A stretch of 22,768 bases of DNA from an uncultured Eubacteriales bacterium (GCA_934394585.1 CAKRQU010000026.1:1-22768); one strand, 5' to 3'; counted from the first letter of the stretch, positions 1-8,033 are shown. Notes: a model not told the origin generated them from the sequence alone. A program made the numbers and translations.

Positions 1-1
1 G

Positions 2-73
2 TCGGGATGACAGGAGTCGAACCTGCTTGAACTTGCTCCCAAAGCAAGCGGGTAACCGTTACCCTACATCCCG
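2..73 (-). tRNA. tRNA-Pro (anticodon UGG)
   Basis: Read on the minus strand, this folds as a standard cloverleaf of about 72 nt. The acceptor strand CGGGATG pairs with CATCCCG, followed by discriminator A. The anticodon arm is CTTGC-TTTGGGA-GCAAG, giving anticodon TGG (proline, reading CCN). The T arm has loop TTCGACT between GCAGG and CCTGT. The base after the discriminator, at window position 1, is C, so an encoded CCA is possible but is cut off by the window edge. A near-copy of its 5' half lies about 150 bp upstream, and a perfect-consensus promoter lies beyond that. The tRNA is therefore probably the product of a longer precursor starting near 299. Confidence 0.93.
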
Positions 74-219
74 ATATTCGGTTTTTTCTGTCAAATCCGT
101 AAGTGGTCAAATCTGTGGTCAAAAATTTTTTGCCGAGCATGAAGACGGCGGAAAAGCGAGAAAACACGAGAAAAACGGAGATTTTGCGAGCTTTCGGCGG
201 TCGGCTCACGAGGCGGTCA

Positions 220-261
220 CACGCTCCCAAAACTGGTGGGTGACCGTTACCCTACATCCCG
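220..261 (-). pseudogene. 5' half of a second tRNA-Pro (decayed copy)
   Basis: From 261 downward the minus strand repeats the tRNA-Pro 5' acceptor strand CGGGATG and a D arm that differs by one base. It then reads CCAGT-TTTGGGA-GCGTG in place of the anticodon arm. The seven-base anticodon loop, including TGG, is intact, but the anticodon stem has two mismatches. No T arm and no CATCCCG strand follow. It cannot form a complete tRNA. It lies between the promoter at 306-334 and the intact tRNA-Pro, so it should be part of the same precursor. It is either a remnant of a tandem duplication or a retained tRNA-like leader; the sequence does not decide. Confidence 0.75.
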
Positions 262-263
262 AT

Positions 264-298
264 AAATATATTCACGCCAAGGCGGCGTGAATATATTT
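264..298. repeat. 15-bp perfect inverted repeat in the tRNA leader
   Basis: The arms 264-278 and 284-298 are exact reverse complements separated by five bases. The hairpin begins almost at the predicted start of the minus-strand transcript (near 299) and ends where the tRNA-Pro half copy begins. No T tract follows on either strand, so it is not a typical terminator. It could protect the 5' end of the precursor or serve as an RNase III site. An open frame at 27-290 crosses this hairpin and both tRNA copies and is not considered a gene. Confidence 0.7.
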
Positions 299-305
299 CC
301 GATAT

Positions 306-334
306 ATTATATCAAAACATTTACCGATTGTCAA
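306..334 (-). promoter_or_regulatory. Perfect-consensus sigma-70 promoter for tRNA-Pro
   Basis: On the minus strand TTGACA (329-334) and TATAAT (306-311) are separated by exactly 17 bp, with TGA directly before the -10, making an extended -10. This matches the consensus at every position and fits a highly expressed stable RNA. Predicted transcription start is near 299. The promoter sits just downstream of the end of the DUF4886 gene at 362. No clear terminator was seen between them, so read-through from that operon is also possible. Confidence 0.85.
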
Positions 335-361
335 TATCGGGCGGGAATTTTGGGGATATAA

Positions 362-1096
362 TTATTTTGCAAAGAAATTGTCCGCTTCGCGTCTGATAAT
401 ATCAATATATGCGGGATCTGTATTCTCGGGAGCAAATCCGACGTCGGCGGCATGTTTCCCCGTGAAGAATTTAAACCACACAAGACCTACGGCATATCTG
501 CCGTAATCAAGCGACATGTGATAGCCGTCACGGCAAAGGGAAGTGCCGCCGCTTTTATAATCAAACGGAGGTATGGAACGAAGATGCTGAATGAAATCGC
601 CGGAGCCTATTATCGAAAGCCCGTGTGTCTGCGCCGCTTCTGCGGTGGCTTCCACGATGGCATGATACATATTAGTCTGATTTTTCAGATAGTATGCAAA
701 ATTTCCGTGAGAGGAATCCGTTTCATAAGCCCATGTTCTGTGAAAAGCAATTTTCGCTTTCGGGAGGGCTGCTTTTACCGTGTCCAGCACTTTTGTAAGA
801 TACGGCTCGTAAGTTTCGATTTTGCCAGATAAGCCGCTCACCTGCTGGACTGTTACATAATCCCAATCCTCGCGCGACAGCGCATCGGAAATGCTGATTT
901 TTTCGATGCCGCGCGTATTTTCTTCATAATCATAAGCCGGCGCATTGTCTTCGATATTTTTGGCGTGCATTTCAAGACTGCAACCTCCGATATAAAGATT
1001 GCGCACAAAAAGATTTTCACCCGCCGATGCGGCAATATCCTGAAGATATCTCGTGGCATCCTGCGAAAAACTGTTTCCTATAGCCAGAATTTTCAT
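362..1096 (-). CDS. DUF4886-type SGNH-like hydrolase
   Basis: This 244-residue protein begins with GNSFS at residues 7-11, the DUF4886 version of the SGNH nucleophile block, with Ser9 as likely nucleophile. It ends with a CRDGYHMS block (Asp190, His193) that would complete the catalytic triad. IGGCS (37-40) lies where SGNH enzymes keep an oxyanion-hole glycine. No signal peptide is visible, so a cytoplasmic esterase or deacylase is the best reading; the substrate is unknown. It starts 19 bp after thyX and has a GGAAG ribosome binding site, so it is probably the last gene of the three-gene minus-strand operon. Family assignment is fairly sure, function is not. Confidence 0.85.
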   Translation of the reverse strand: MKILAIGNSFSQDATRYLQDIAASAGENLFVRNLYIGGCSLEMHAKNIEDNAPAYDYEENTRGIEKISISDALSREDWDYVTVQQVSGLSGKIETYEPYLTKVLDTVKAALPKAKIAFHRTWAYETDSSHGNFAYYLKNQTNMYHAIVEATAEAAQTHGLSIIGSGDFIQHLRSIPPFDYKSGGTSLCRDGYHMSLDYGRYAVGLVWFKFFTGKHAADVGFAPENTDPAYIDIIRREADNFFAK

Positions 1097-1115
1097 ATAT
1101 GTACTTCCGTATTCT

Positions 1116-1877
1116 TTATTTTTTTACCGAGAGAAGCTCGCGAACTTCTTTTGCTTTACCGCAGGTCATAGTGCCTTCACTGCATGCTCCGCGCAGACAG
1201 GCAGGTCCCGCATTTTTGAAAAGATTTGGGGCAACCCCGCGGACAAGCATAAGCATTTCACGTGCGAGAGCGCGGATTTCCCACTGTGCGCGTTCACAGC
1301 AGCGCAGGGTAAAGAAATTATAAAGCGAGCGCACATTCATAGTCATGATGATTTTTGTATCGCATGCACCGGGGAGAACAAAACGCGCATCCTCATTGGC
1401 GAGTTTTTCCGCGGCACGGCTTGCCGCTTTTTCATCCTTGCCTTCGGCAATAAGACGCTCGGTATGTGCTTTTGTCAGCATGGCGCGCAGACTTTCATAG
1501 TGACGCGCGTCTTCTTCCATGGCGGCGATGAATTCCGCTTTTGCTTCCGGTACTTTTTCTATTTCCGGCGGGATAACATAGTGAAAATCGGTCATCGAAA
1601 CATATCGCTGACTCTGCACGGAATAAGAGGCAATTCTGTGCCTTGTTATCTGAGCGAGCAGGGTTCTCGAAACGCCCTCTATACCGAAAGTAAATGAGGC
1701 ATGCTCCACGGGGCTTTCATGCCCGAGGCTTGTAAGCATATCGAGAAATTTTTCTGTTTTTTCGGGAGTAAGATTATCGAACAGATCGTCGATATTGCTT
1801 TTTGAATAGCAAAGCTTTGCGGCGGCTGCCACCAGTTTGTCGGCATCCGGAGTATAGGCGAGAAGTTCAACGTGCAT
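1116..1877 (-). CDS. thyX: Flavin-dependent thymidylate synthase ThyX
   Basis: ThyX methylates dUMP to dTMP using methylenetetrahydrofolate, with FAD and NADPH for reduction. The 253-residue protein carries the ThyX signature RHR-x7-S at residues 79-89, followed by QRY, plus the family's SPVEHASFTF segment (55-64) and a C-terminal region rich in Arg and Leu. A Cys-rich tail (GPACLRGAC and TMTCGK) closes the protein. Its ATG lies inside the end of the upstream glycosyltransferase gene (11-bp overlap), with GAGG just before it, indicating translational coupling. No classical ThyA is visible in the window. The link with a cell-envelope glycosyltransferase is probably only operon packing. Confidence 0.95.
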   Translation of the reverse strand: MHVELLAYTPDADKLVAAAAKLCYSKSNIDDLFDNLTPEKTEKFLDMLTSLGHESPVEHASFTFGIEGVSRTLLAQITRHRIASYSVQSQRYVSMTDFHYVIPPEIEKVPEAKAEFIAAMEEDARHYESLRAMLTKAHTERLIAEGKDEKAASRAAEKLANEDARFVLPGACDTKIIMTMNVRSLYNFFTLRCCERAQWEIRALAREMLMLVRGVAPNLFKNAGPACLRGACSEGTMTCGKAKEVRELLSVKK

Positions 1878-2643
1878 CGTGTATTTCCTCTTTTCTTTGA
1901 TTATTTTTATATTTTTTTGTACCGTAGAGAAATTTCGGTATTTTCATCATTCTCGGCAGGCGCGACGGCTGACAAAGCAGACGCCACAGCCACTCAAGTC
2001 TGAGCGAAATGAAAGCTTTCGGGGCGCGTTTTGCCGTGCCCGCATAAATATCAAGGCTTCCGCCGAGGCACAGGAGCAATGTGGCTGATAATTTCGCTCT
2101 GTTTTCGTAAACCCATGCTTCCTGCGCGGGTGAGCCGAGGCACACAAAAAGTATATCCGCACCGCTTTTGTTTATATCGTCGATGATATTTTCGTTTTCA
2201 GCGCCGCTTTTTTCAAAATATCCGTCGTGCATGCCGGAAACGGTAAGCCCCGGGTATTTTTCGCGCATTTTTTCAGCCGCAGCGGCGGCTACATCCGGTT
2301 TTCCACCGAGAAAATAAACGCGGTAACCCCTTTTTGCCGCGAGTTCAAGCAATTTTTCGCCGAATTCCACACCGGCTATTTTTTCTTTTATCGGTGTGCC
2401 GAGAATTTTAGCGGCGAGAAGCACGCCCGCCCCGTCTGGCAAAATCATTTCCGCACCCGAAACAATGCGGAAAATATCGGGATTTTCCATACATTTCTGC
2501 ATGATTTCGGCATTCGGCGTATGCACGGCTGTCTGCCTTTTTTCTTTCAGCGCATTTTCCGCCGCCATGATAGCTTCGTCAAAACCGATATTGTCGAAAA
2601 ATATACCGCGTATATTTGTTTTTTCCAGTATTATCACATCCAA
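1867..2643 (-). CDS. WecG/TagA/CpsF-family glycosyltransferase
   Basis: This 258-residue protein has the ordered motifs of the GT26 family: TPN (42-44), LPDGAG (68-73), FLGGKPD (111-117), CLGSPAQE (168-175), GGSLD (194-198), KRAP (205-208) and LEWLWRL (216-222). Members transfer N-acetylmannosamine (TagA) or N-acetylmannosaminuronic acid (WecG) to undecaprenyl-diphosphate-linked GlcNAc at the inner membrane face. The tail is basic, as expected for membrane association. Which sugar it uses cannot be told, and no other wall-polymer genes are in the window. It heads the minus-strand operon. A possible extended -10 (TGATATGAT) lies within the roughly 30 bp before its start, with no good -35. Confidence 0.9.
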   Translation of the reverse strand: MDVIILEKTNIRGIFFDNIGFDEAIMAAENALKEKRQTAVHTPNAEIMQKCMENPDIFRIVSGAEMILPDGAGVLLAAKILGTPIKEKIAGVEFGEKLLELAAKRGYRVYFLGGKPDVAAAAAEKMREKYPGLTVSGMHDGYFEKSGAENENIIDDINKSGADILFVCLGSPAQEAWVYENRAKLSATLLLCLGGSLDIYAGTAKRAPKAFISLRLEWLWRLLCQPSRLPRMMKIPKFLYGTKKYKNNQRKEEIHDAR

Positions 2644-2741
2644 AAATTACTCTTGTTTATATCATATCACAGATAAAGAAAAAAAACCATAAAATTTTGA
2701 AAAATATCTCTGAAATTTCAAAAAGTTTTGAAGTCAAAATA

Positions 2742-2770
2742 TTGAAAAGAGGGAATTATTATGCTATAAT
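2742..2770 (+). promoter_or_regulatory. Sigma-70 promoter for the MBL-gltX-metG-LUD operon
   Basis: TTGAAA (2742-2747) and TATAAT (2765-2770) are 17 bp apart, with TGC before the -10 (extended -10). The predicted start is near 2777, leaving a leader of about 24 nt with GAGG ahead of the ATG at 2801. The surrounding 150 bp are very A/T-rich and separate this operon from the divergent minus-strand operon. There is no room for a T-box or riboswitch, although two tRNA synthetases are encoded downstream. Confidence 0.75.
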
Positions 2771-2800
2771 ATTTAATATTTACGACATATCGAGGCATGT

Positions 2801-3385
2801 ATGGATATAAAAATCCTTGTTCTTCCTCCCATCGGCACAAATTGCTGTATTATTTCATCGTGCGGCAAATGCGCAGTTATCGATCCCGCTTCATGCGCGG
2901 ATATGATTTCGGACGAAATAAAGAAAAGCGCCCTTGTGCCGGAATATATTCTTCTGACTCACGGGCATTTTGACCACATCGGCGGCGCGGATGAGCTGAA
3001 GGTGCGTTTTCCCGATGCGAAGCTTATGATAAGCGGTGAGGACGCGGCAATGCTTGCCGATCCCGTAATGAATGCATCGGCGCTTTTCCTCGGAAACGGA
3101 ATTTTCTGCCGCTCGGCATACGAAACCGTATCCGACGGGGATATAATTACTCTGGGAAATGAAAATATTTCCGTAATGGCGACGCCGGGACATACGAAAG
3201 GCTCGCTTTGCTATGATTGCGCCGACTGCGTTTTTACGGGCGATACCGTTTTTGCCGACGGATACGGCAGGACGGATCTGCCGAATGCCGCACCTGAAAA
3301 GCTTTTGTCTTCCGTAAATAAAGTGAAGGAAAAATGCCGCGGCAAAACAGCTTATCCCGGTCACGGGGATAAATTTATCATATAA
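2801..3385 (+). CDS. MBL-fold (glyoxalase II-like) metallo-hydrolase
   Basis: This 194-residue protein is a compact metallo-beta-lactamase-fold hydrolase. The metal-binding motif THGHFDHIGG gives His54, His56, Asp58 and His59. Further ligands are His131 (PGHTKGS), Asp148 (TGDTVF) and His188 (YPGHG). This set fits the short, stand-alone members often labelled hydroxyacylglutathione hydrolase-like or YcbL-like, which lack the C-terminal substrate domain of true glyoxalase II. The substrate is unknown; a thioester or lactone is typical of the family. No signal peptide is visible. It is first in a plus-strand operon and ends 24 bp before gltX. Confidence 0.9.
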   Translation: MDIKILVLPPIGTNCCIISSCGKCAVIDPASCADMISDEIKKSALVPEYILLTHGHFDHIGGADELKVRFPDAKLMISGEDAAMLADPVMNASALFLGNGIFCRSAYETVSDGDIITLGNENISVMATPGHTKGSLCYDCADCVFTGDTVFADGYGRTDLPNAAPEKLLSSVNKVKEKCRGKTAYPGHGDKFII

Positions 3386-3409
3386 ACAACCGAAAGGAAA
3401 TATAAAGCT

Positions 3410-5077
3410 ATGGATTACAACTATCTTGCAGAATTACTTTTTCCGGATGTGACGGAAACTCCCGATGATATGGAAAAACGTTTTCCGAAAAGAGAGCTGC
3501 CAGAGGGCGCTGTCGTTTCGAGAATGGCGCCAAGCCCCACGGGATTTGTCCATCTCGGAAATCTCATGCAGGGACTGACATCGGAGCGCCTTGCACATCA
3601 GAGCGGCGGCGTTATGTACCTGCGCGTAGAGGATACGGATGCAAAACGCGAGGTGAAAGGCGCGACGGAAACTCTCATCGAGATGCTTTCCCACTACGGA
3701 ATTTATTTTGACGAGGGCGCGGCACTCGATGAAAACGGCAAAATTTACGATAAAGGCATCTACGGTCCATACAAGCAGAGCATGAGAGCTTCCATATATC
3801 ACGTATATGCAAAGAAGCTCGTGAAAGAGGGGAAGGCGTATCCGTGCTTCTGTACGGAGGAAGAACTGGAGCGTTTCCATGCCGAGCAGGAGGCGGAAAA
3901 AGCCAATTTCGGTTACTACGGTAAATGGGCGAAATGGAGAGATCGTCCGATAGAGGATATTGAGGAGCAGCTGAAAGCCGGAAAGGAATGGGTTCTCCGT
4001 TTCCGCAGCACCGGAAGCATAGAGCATAAATTCAAATATCACGATTTGATAAAGGGCGATGTCGATATCACGGAAAACGATATCGACCATGTTCTGCTGA
4101 AAAGCGACGGCATACCGACATATCATTTCGCGCATGCGGTGGATGATCATCTTATGGGTACGACCCATGTTGTGCGCGGAGATGAATGGCTCGCGAGCCT
4201 GCCTTTCCATATACAGCTTTTCGCCGCTCTCGGACACAAGCTGCCGAAGTATGTTCACATAGGCACGCTGATGAAAATGGACGGAAATTCCAAGCGCAAG
4301 CTTTCCAAGCGCAAAGATCCCGAGCTCGCTCTTTCTTACTACAAATCCGAGGGATATCCCACGGAAAGCGTGGTCGAATATATCATGACAATCCTCAATT
4401 CCAATTTTGAGGACTGGAGAAGAGCAAATCCCGACGCGCCCGTGACGGATTTCAGATTCACTACGAAAAAGATGAATGCCGCAGGCTCGCTTTTCGATCT
4501 GGCGAAGCTTTGCGATGTTTCCAAGAATATCATTTCGCGTTGGAGCGCCGACAGAGTTTATGAAGAAACGGCGGAATGGGCAAAGGAATTCGACAGCGAA
4601 TTTTATGACGAATTCACTGCGGATCCCGATTTCACAAAAGCCGTGCTCGCCATAGGCAGAGGCGGAAACAAGCCGCGCAAGGATTTTGCCGTATGGAGCG
4701 AAGTGAAAGGCTATATGGGCTTCATGTTTGATAAGTATTACAATGCCTGCGGCGAATATCCGCAGGGCTTTGAGCCTTCGCTCATCGCCGACGTGCTGAA
4801 AGCTTATCTTGCCGCATACGATCCCGCAAACGACCAGAGCGAATGGTTCAATAAAATGAAAGATGTCGCGGAAAAATTCGGATTTGCCCGCGAAATGAAG
4901 GAATATAAGGCAAATCCCGATGCTTTCCGCGGAAATATCGGCGACATAAGCTCATTTGTCCGCGTGGCGGTTACCGGCAGGCAGAATGCGCCGGATCTAT
5001 ATACGGTGATGAATATTCTCGGTGAAAGCAAATCGAGAGAAAGAATAGAAAAACAGATAGAAAGACTGGGAGGCTAA
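3410..5077 (+). CDS. gltX: Glutamyl-tRNA synthetase (divergent)
   Basis: This class I synthetase of 555 residues charges tRNA with glutamate. The Rossmann-fold signature is MAPSPTGFVHLGN (39-51), in which HLGN replaces the usual HIGH/HIGN. RVEDTD (72-77) contacts ATP and glutamate, VVRGDEWL lies at 254-261, and KLSKR (297-301) stands for KMSKS. The usual bacterial enzyme is about 480-490 residues; this one is longer, with an N-terminal extension of about 35 residues and a long C-terminal anticodon-binding part. The active-site blocks are intact, so it should be functional. Whether it is the only GluRS, or can also charge tRNA-Gln, cannot be seen. The metG gene starts one base after its stop. 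Confidence 0.92.
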   Translation: MDYNYLAELLFPDVTETPDDMEKRFPKRELPEGAVVSRMAPSPTGFVHLGNLMQGLTSERLAHQSGGVMYLRVEDTDAKREVKGATETLIEMLSHYGIYFDEGAALDENGKIYDKGIYGPYKQSMRASIYHVYAKKLVKEGKAYPCFCTEEELERFHAEQEAEKANFGYYGKWAKWRDRPIEDIEEQLKAGKEWVLRFRSTGSIEHKFKYHDLIKGDVDITENDIDHVLLKSDGIPTYHFAHAVDDHLMGTTHVVRGDEWLASLPFHIQLFAALGHKLPKYVHIGTLMKMDGNSKRKLSKRKDPELALSYYKSEGYPTESVVEYIMTILNSNFEDWRRANPDAPVTDFRFTTKKMNAAGSLFDLAKLCDVSKNIISRWSADRVYEETAEWAKEFDSEFYDEFTADPDFTKAVLAIGRGGNKPRKDFAVWSEVKGYMGFMFDKYYNACGEYPQGFEPSLIADVLKAYLAAYDPANDQSEWFNKMKDVAEKFGFAREMKEYKANPDAFRGNIGDISSFVRVAVTGRQNAPDLYTVMNILGESKSRERIEKQIERLGG

Positions 5078-5078
5078 T

Positions 5079-7037
5079 ATGACAGACAGACCGAATTTTC
5101 CGAAACGTGCGCTGATAACTGCGGGCATGCCATACGGAAGCAAGGAACTTCATTTCGGGCATGTGGGCGGCGTTTTCGTTCATGCAGATGCTTTTGCGCG
5201 TTTTCTGCGCGACAGAATAGGAAAGGAAAACGTTATTTTCGTATCGGGCACGGACTGCTATGGCTCTCCCATAGTCGAAAAATACAAAACTATGAAGGCA
5301 GAGGGCGCTTTTGACGGCAGTATAACGGATTTTGTGCAGTACAATCACGACAAGCAGGCGCAGACTCTCGATGATTATCTCATCAGCCCTTCGCTTTTTG
5401 CGGCGAGTGCACTCGGGGAAAGCGGAAAAATCCATACGCAGTACAGCGCGGAATTTTTTGAAAAGCTGGCGGAATCCGGAGCGCTTATCCGCCTTACCAC
5501 AAAGCAGTTTTACGATGAGAAATACAAGACATTTTTGAACGGCAGACAGGTTACCGGAAGATGCCCGATAGAGGGATGCAAATCCGAAGTCGGCTATGCC
5601 GACGAATGCTCGCTCGGGCACCAGTATTTTCCCGAAGAGCTGATAGCGCCGGTGAGCACGCTTTCCGGCGAGCGTCCTGTGCTGAAAAATGTGGAAAACT
5701 GGTATTTCGACCTTGAAAAATACATGGATTTCCTGATAAAAATGATGGATGAAAAGGATGCCACGGAAAATCTCCGCAAGACGACATCGCTCGCCTGCCG
5801 CGAATTTCTGAAAAATCCTATAATCTATGCAAAGCTCGACGTCGCCGACACGATAAAGGAAAAACTGGCTTCGTTTTCATGCCGCTATGAGGAAGAAGAA
5901 TCGCGGAAAATGCTCCGCATAATATTCGACAGGCTCGCAGACAGAGAAGCGGCTTGCGAAATCCTTTCCGAGGCGCAGATACGTTTCCGCACGGGCAAAA
6001 CCCTCGTTCCTTTCCGCCTTTCCGGCAATATCGACTGGGGCGTCCCCGTTCCGGAAAAGGACGGGGTAAAGGGACTAACATTCTGGGTATGGCCCGAATC
6101 CCTATGGGCACCGATTTCTTTCACGCAGACATATCTGGAAAGCATAGGACACAGCCGCGACGAATGGAAAGATTACTGGTGCGATGACGACGCGATAGTT
6201 TATCAGTTCATCGGCGAGGATAATATCTATTTCTATCACCTCGCGGAAATGGCTATGTTTGAAGCGATAAACGAATCGGGCGGCTATGATAAGAAATTCA
6301 AAATGCCGAGGATAATAGCAAATAAGCATCTGCTTTTCTTTGATAAAAAGGCGAGCAGCAGCGGCAAAATAAAGCCTCCTATGGCAAGCGAACTGCTGAA
6401 ATATTATTCCGCGGAGCAGCTTCGTGCGCATTTCCTCGGACTGGCGCTCGGACTTTCCAATGCGCCTTTCCAGCCGAAGGTTTATAATCCGAATGCGGAT
6501 GCCAAGGCACCGGATCCCGCCTGCGGCGAATGGAATATGTTCACAAATATTCTCAACCGCGCCACGAGAACGCTTTTCTATTCGTTCCAGAAATACAATA
6601 ACGGGGATCAGACAATTCCGCGCGGCGAAGTAAGCCCCGCTGTGAAATCGGCGGCGGATGCGGCTATAGTGAAATACGAAAATCACATGGCTACGCAGAG
6701 CTTCCATCAGGTTATGTATACTCTCGATGAATATTTCCGCCTGATAAATAAGGAAATATCCGCTTCGTTCAGGCAGTTTAACGACAGTTTTGACAAGGCG
6801 GCATTTGACCGGGCTGTGATAGACGCGATACACATGGTGAAAACGGCGACTGTGCTCGCTCACCCGATAGCGCCGAAATCCACCGAAGCCGTAATGAAAT
6901 TCATGCGCATGCCCGATGAAGTATTTTCATGGGATAATATTTTCGATTCCGTGGACAAGATAACAAAAGAGGGACATAAATTTGATTTCCTCGAGCCGAA
7001 AAGCGATTTCTATACCAAGCCCGAATGGCAGTATTGA
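5079..7037 (+). CDS. metG: Methionyl-tRNA synthetase (divergent)
   Basis: This class I synthetase of 652 residues charges tRNA-Met. HFGH (25-28) is the HIGH box. A Cys/His cluster at C162, C167, C177 and H181 matches the MetRS zinc knuckle. DWGVPVP (319-325), FWVWPES (335-341) and FIGEDNIYFYH (378-387) are typical MetRS blocks. The second signature is unusual: KKASSSGK (423-430) where KMSKSKGN is expected. About 100 residues separate the zinc region from DWGVPVP, longer than usual, with a charged helical insert at 225-305. There is no C-terminal EMAP/Arc1p-like domain. GGAGG precedes the ATG, inside the end of gltX, so the two synthetases are translationally coupled. Confidence 0.9.
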   Translation: MTDRPNFPKRALITAGMPYGSKELHFGHVGGVFVHADAFARFLRDRIGKENVIFVSGTDCYGSPIVEKYKTMKAEGAFDGSITDFVQYNHDKQAQTLDDYLISPSLFAASALGESGKIHTQYSAEFFEKLAESGALIRLTTKQFYDEKYKTFLNGRQVTGRCPIEGCKSEVGYADECSLGHQYFPEELIAPVSTLSGERPVLKNVENWYFDLEKYMDFLIKMMDEKDATENLRKTTSLACREFLKNPIIYAKLDVADTIKEKLASFSCRYEEEESRKMLRIIFDRLADREAACEILSEAQIRFRTGKTLVPFRLSGNIDWGVPVPEKDGVKGLTFWVWPESLWAPISFTQTYLESIGHSRDEWKDYWCDDDAIVYQFIGEDNIYFYHLAEMAMFEAINESGGYDKKFKMPRIIANKHLLFFDKKASSSGKIKPPMASELLKYYSAEQLRAHFLGLALGLSNAPFQPKVYNPNADAKAPDPACGEWNMFTNILNRATRTLFYSFQKYNNGDQTIPRGEVSPAVKSAADAAIVKYENHMATQSFHQVMYTLDEYFRLINKEISASFRQFNDSFDKAAFDRAVIDAIHMVKTATVLAHPIAPKSTEAVMKFMRMPDEVFSWDNIFDSVDKITKEGHKFDFLEPKSDFYTKPEWQY

Positions 7038-7048
7038 GAGGGAAGTAT

Positions 7049-7690
7049 ATGAATACTGAAAAAACAATAAAGGCTCTCGAAAAGCATAATATGCAGGTTT
7101 ATTTCGTAGCATCGGCGGAGGAAGCGAAAGAAAAGGTGCTTTCACTCATTCCGTCGGGAGCTACTGTTGCAAACGGCGGCAGTGTGACGCTGGTCGACAC
7201 CGGCATACTCGACGCCGTGAAAAGCGGAGATTACAGATATCTCGACAGAAATATGCATGGGCTTTCCGACGATGAAAAAAATAAACGCCTCGGCGAAATA
7301 ATGACCTGCGATTATTTTCTCACGAGCTCCAATGCCATAACGGAAAACGGCGAGCTTTACAATGTGGACGGCACGTCAAATCGCGTAAATGCCATGCTTT
7401 ACGGACCGAAAAACGTGATAGTGGTGGCGGGAATAAATAAAATCGTTCCCGATCTTGCCGCTGCCGTGCGCAGGGTAAAGGAAATAGCCGCGCCGAAAAA
7501 CTGCAAAAGGCTGAATTGCAATACGTATTGCTTCCATAAAGGTCACTGCGTTTCACTCGACCGCGGAGGAGATATGGCGGACGGTTGCGACGGTGATGCG
7601 AGAATATGCTGCAACTATACGGTGATGGCATCCCAGCGCCTGCACGACAGAGTAAAAGTAATCCTCGTAAACGAAGAGCTCGGATATTAA
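7049..7690 (+). CDS. LUD-domain protein (lactate-utilisation LutC-like), Cys-rich
   Basis: This 213-residue protein belongs to the LUD/LutC family, shown by NGGSVTLVDTGI near residues 44-55, a YFLTSSNAIT segment and a C-terminal CNYTV block. The start chosen is the ATG at 7049, directly behind AGAGGGAAG; a longer frame from 7025 would run into the metG stop region. Close to the C-terminus there are seven Cys residues (NC-KRL-NC-NTYC-FHKGHC, then GC and ICC), more than in ordinary LutC, which suggests a metal or Fe-S site. Known relatives work with LutA/LutB in lactate oxidation, but those partners are absent here, so a role in lactate use is not shown. It is probably the last gene of the operon. 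Confidence 0.85.
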   Translation: MNTEKTIKALEKHNMQVYFVASAEEAKEKVLSLIPSGATVANGGSVTLVDTGILDAVKSGDYRYLDRNMHGLSDDEKNKRLGEIMTCDYFLTSSNAITENGELYNVDGTSNRVNAMLYGPKNVIVVAGINKIVPDLAAAVRRVKEIAAPKNCKRLNCNTYCFHKGHCVSLDRGGDMADGCDGDARICCNYTVMASQRLHDRVKVILVNEELGY

Positions 7691-7713
7691 AAAAAGAAAT
7701 CCCCCGGCGAAAT

Positions 7714-7996
7714 TGAAGTAATCCCAAAAGTTTAGACAAAATTTAATATTAAATTGTTTGCGAATGGGCTCGGTATTGTACCGGGCTCATTCCTTTTGGT
7801 TCGAGAGAGGTAGTAGTAATACGTACTTCTCGCTATTCCGGTAAGCGCCAACAAATCTTTAGGCGGATACTTCTGCCTTAGTTCGGCAATTCTGAGTCTT
7901 TGATTTTCGGCAATAAGATTCTCTTCTGCTTTCTTATCTTCTTTTTCCCATAAAAATATGCACCCCATTAGTGTCTAACTTTTGGGGTGCATATCA
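7714..7996. mobile_element. Internally deleted IS3-family (IS150-like) element
   Basis: Both ends carry the same terminal sequence in opposite orientation. CCCAAAAGTTTAGACA lies at 7723-7738, and the complement of TGTCTAACTTTTGGGG at 7972-7987; they differ by one inserted base. A CACCCCAAAAGTTAGACA-like end is characteristic of the IS150 branch of IS3. Full elements run to about 1.2-1.5 kb, so this roughly 283-bp copy has lost most of both transposase genes while keeping its ends. It is a MITE-like derivative that a related transposase could move in trans. The outermost bases are uncertain and no target duplication could be fixed. It sits directly behind the LUD gene and may have displaced that operon's terminator. 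Confidence 0.8.
7732..7968 (-). pseudogene. IS3-family transposase remnant (OrfA/OrfB junction fragment)
   Basis: A 78-codon minus-strand frame starts inside the right terminal repeat. It opens with a charged helical stretch like the OrfA leucine-zipper tail (ENLIAENQRLRIAELRQK). It continues with YPPKDLLALTGIARSTYYYYL, the typical N-terminus of IS3 OrfB. After residue 60 the similarity stops and the frame runs into the opposite terminal repeat. The DDE catalytic domain is absent, so it cannot be an active transposase. A short DNA-binding or inhibitor peptide could still be made. Confidence 0.75.
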
Positions 7997-8033
7997 AAAA
8001 GCGCAGAACGTTACTTTATTTTCAAAAGGAAAC

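Noticed and set aside
27..290. 87-codon plus-strand frame across the tRNA-Pro region
   Set aside because: It runs antisense through the tRNA, its half copy and the hairpin, and has no ribosome binding site.
264..298. Inverted repeat as a Rho-independent terminator of the DUF4886 operon
   Set aside because: The stem is strong, but no T tract follows on the minus strand and a promoter lies between it and the operon.
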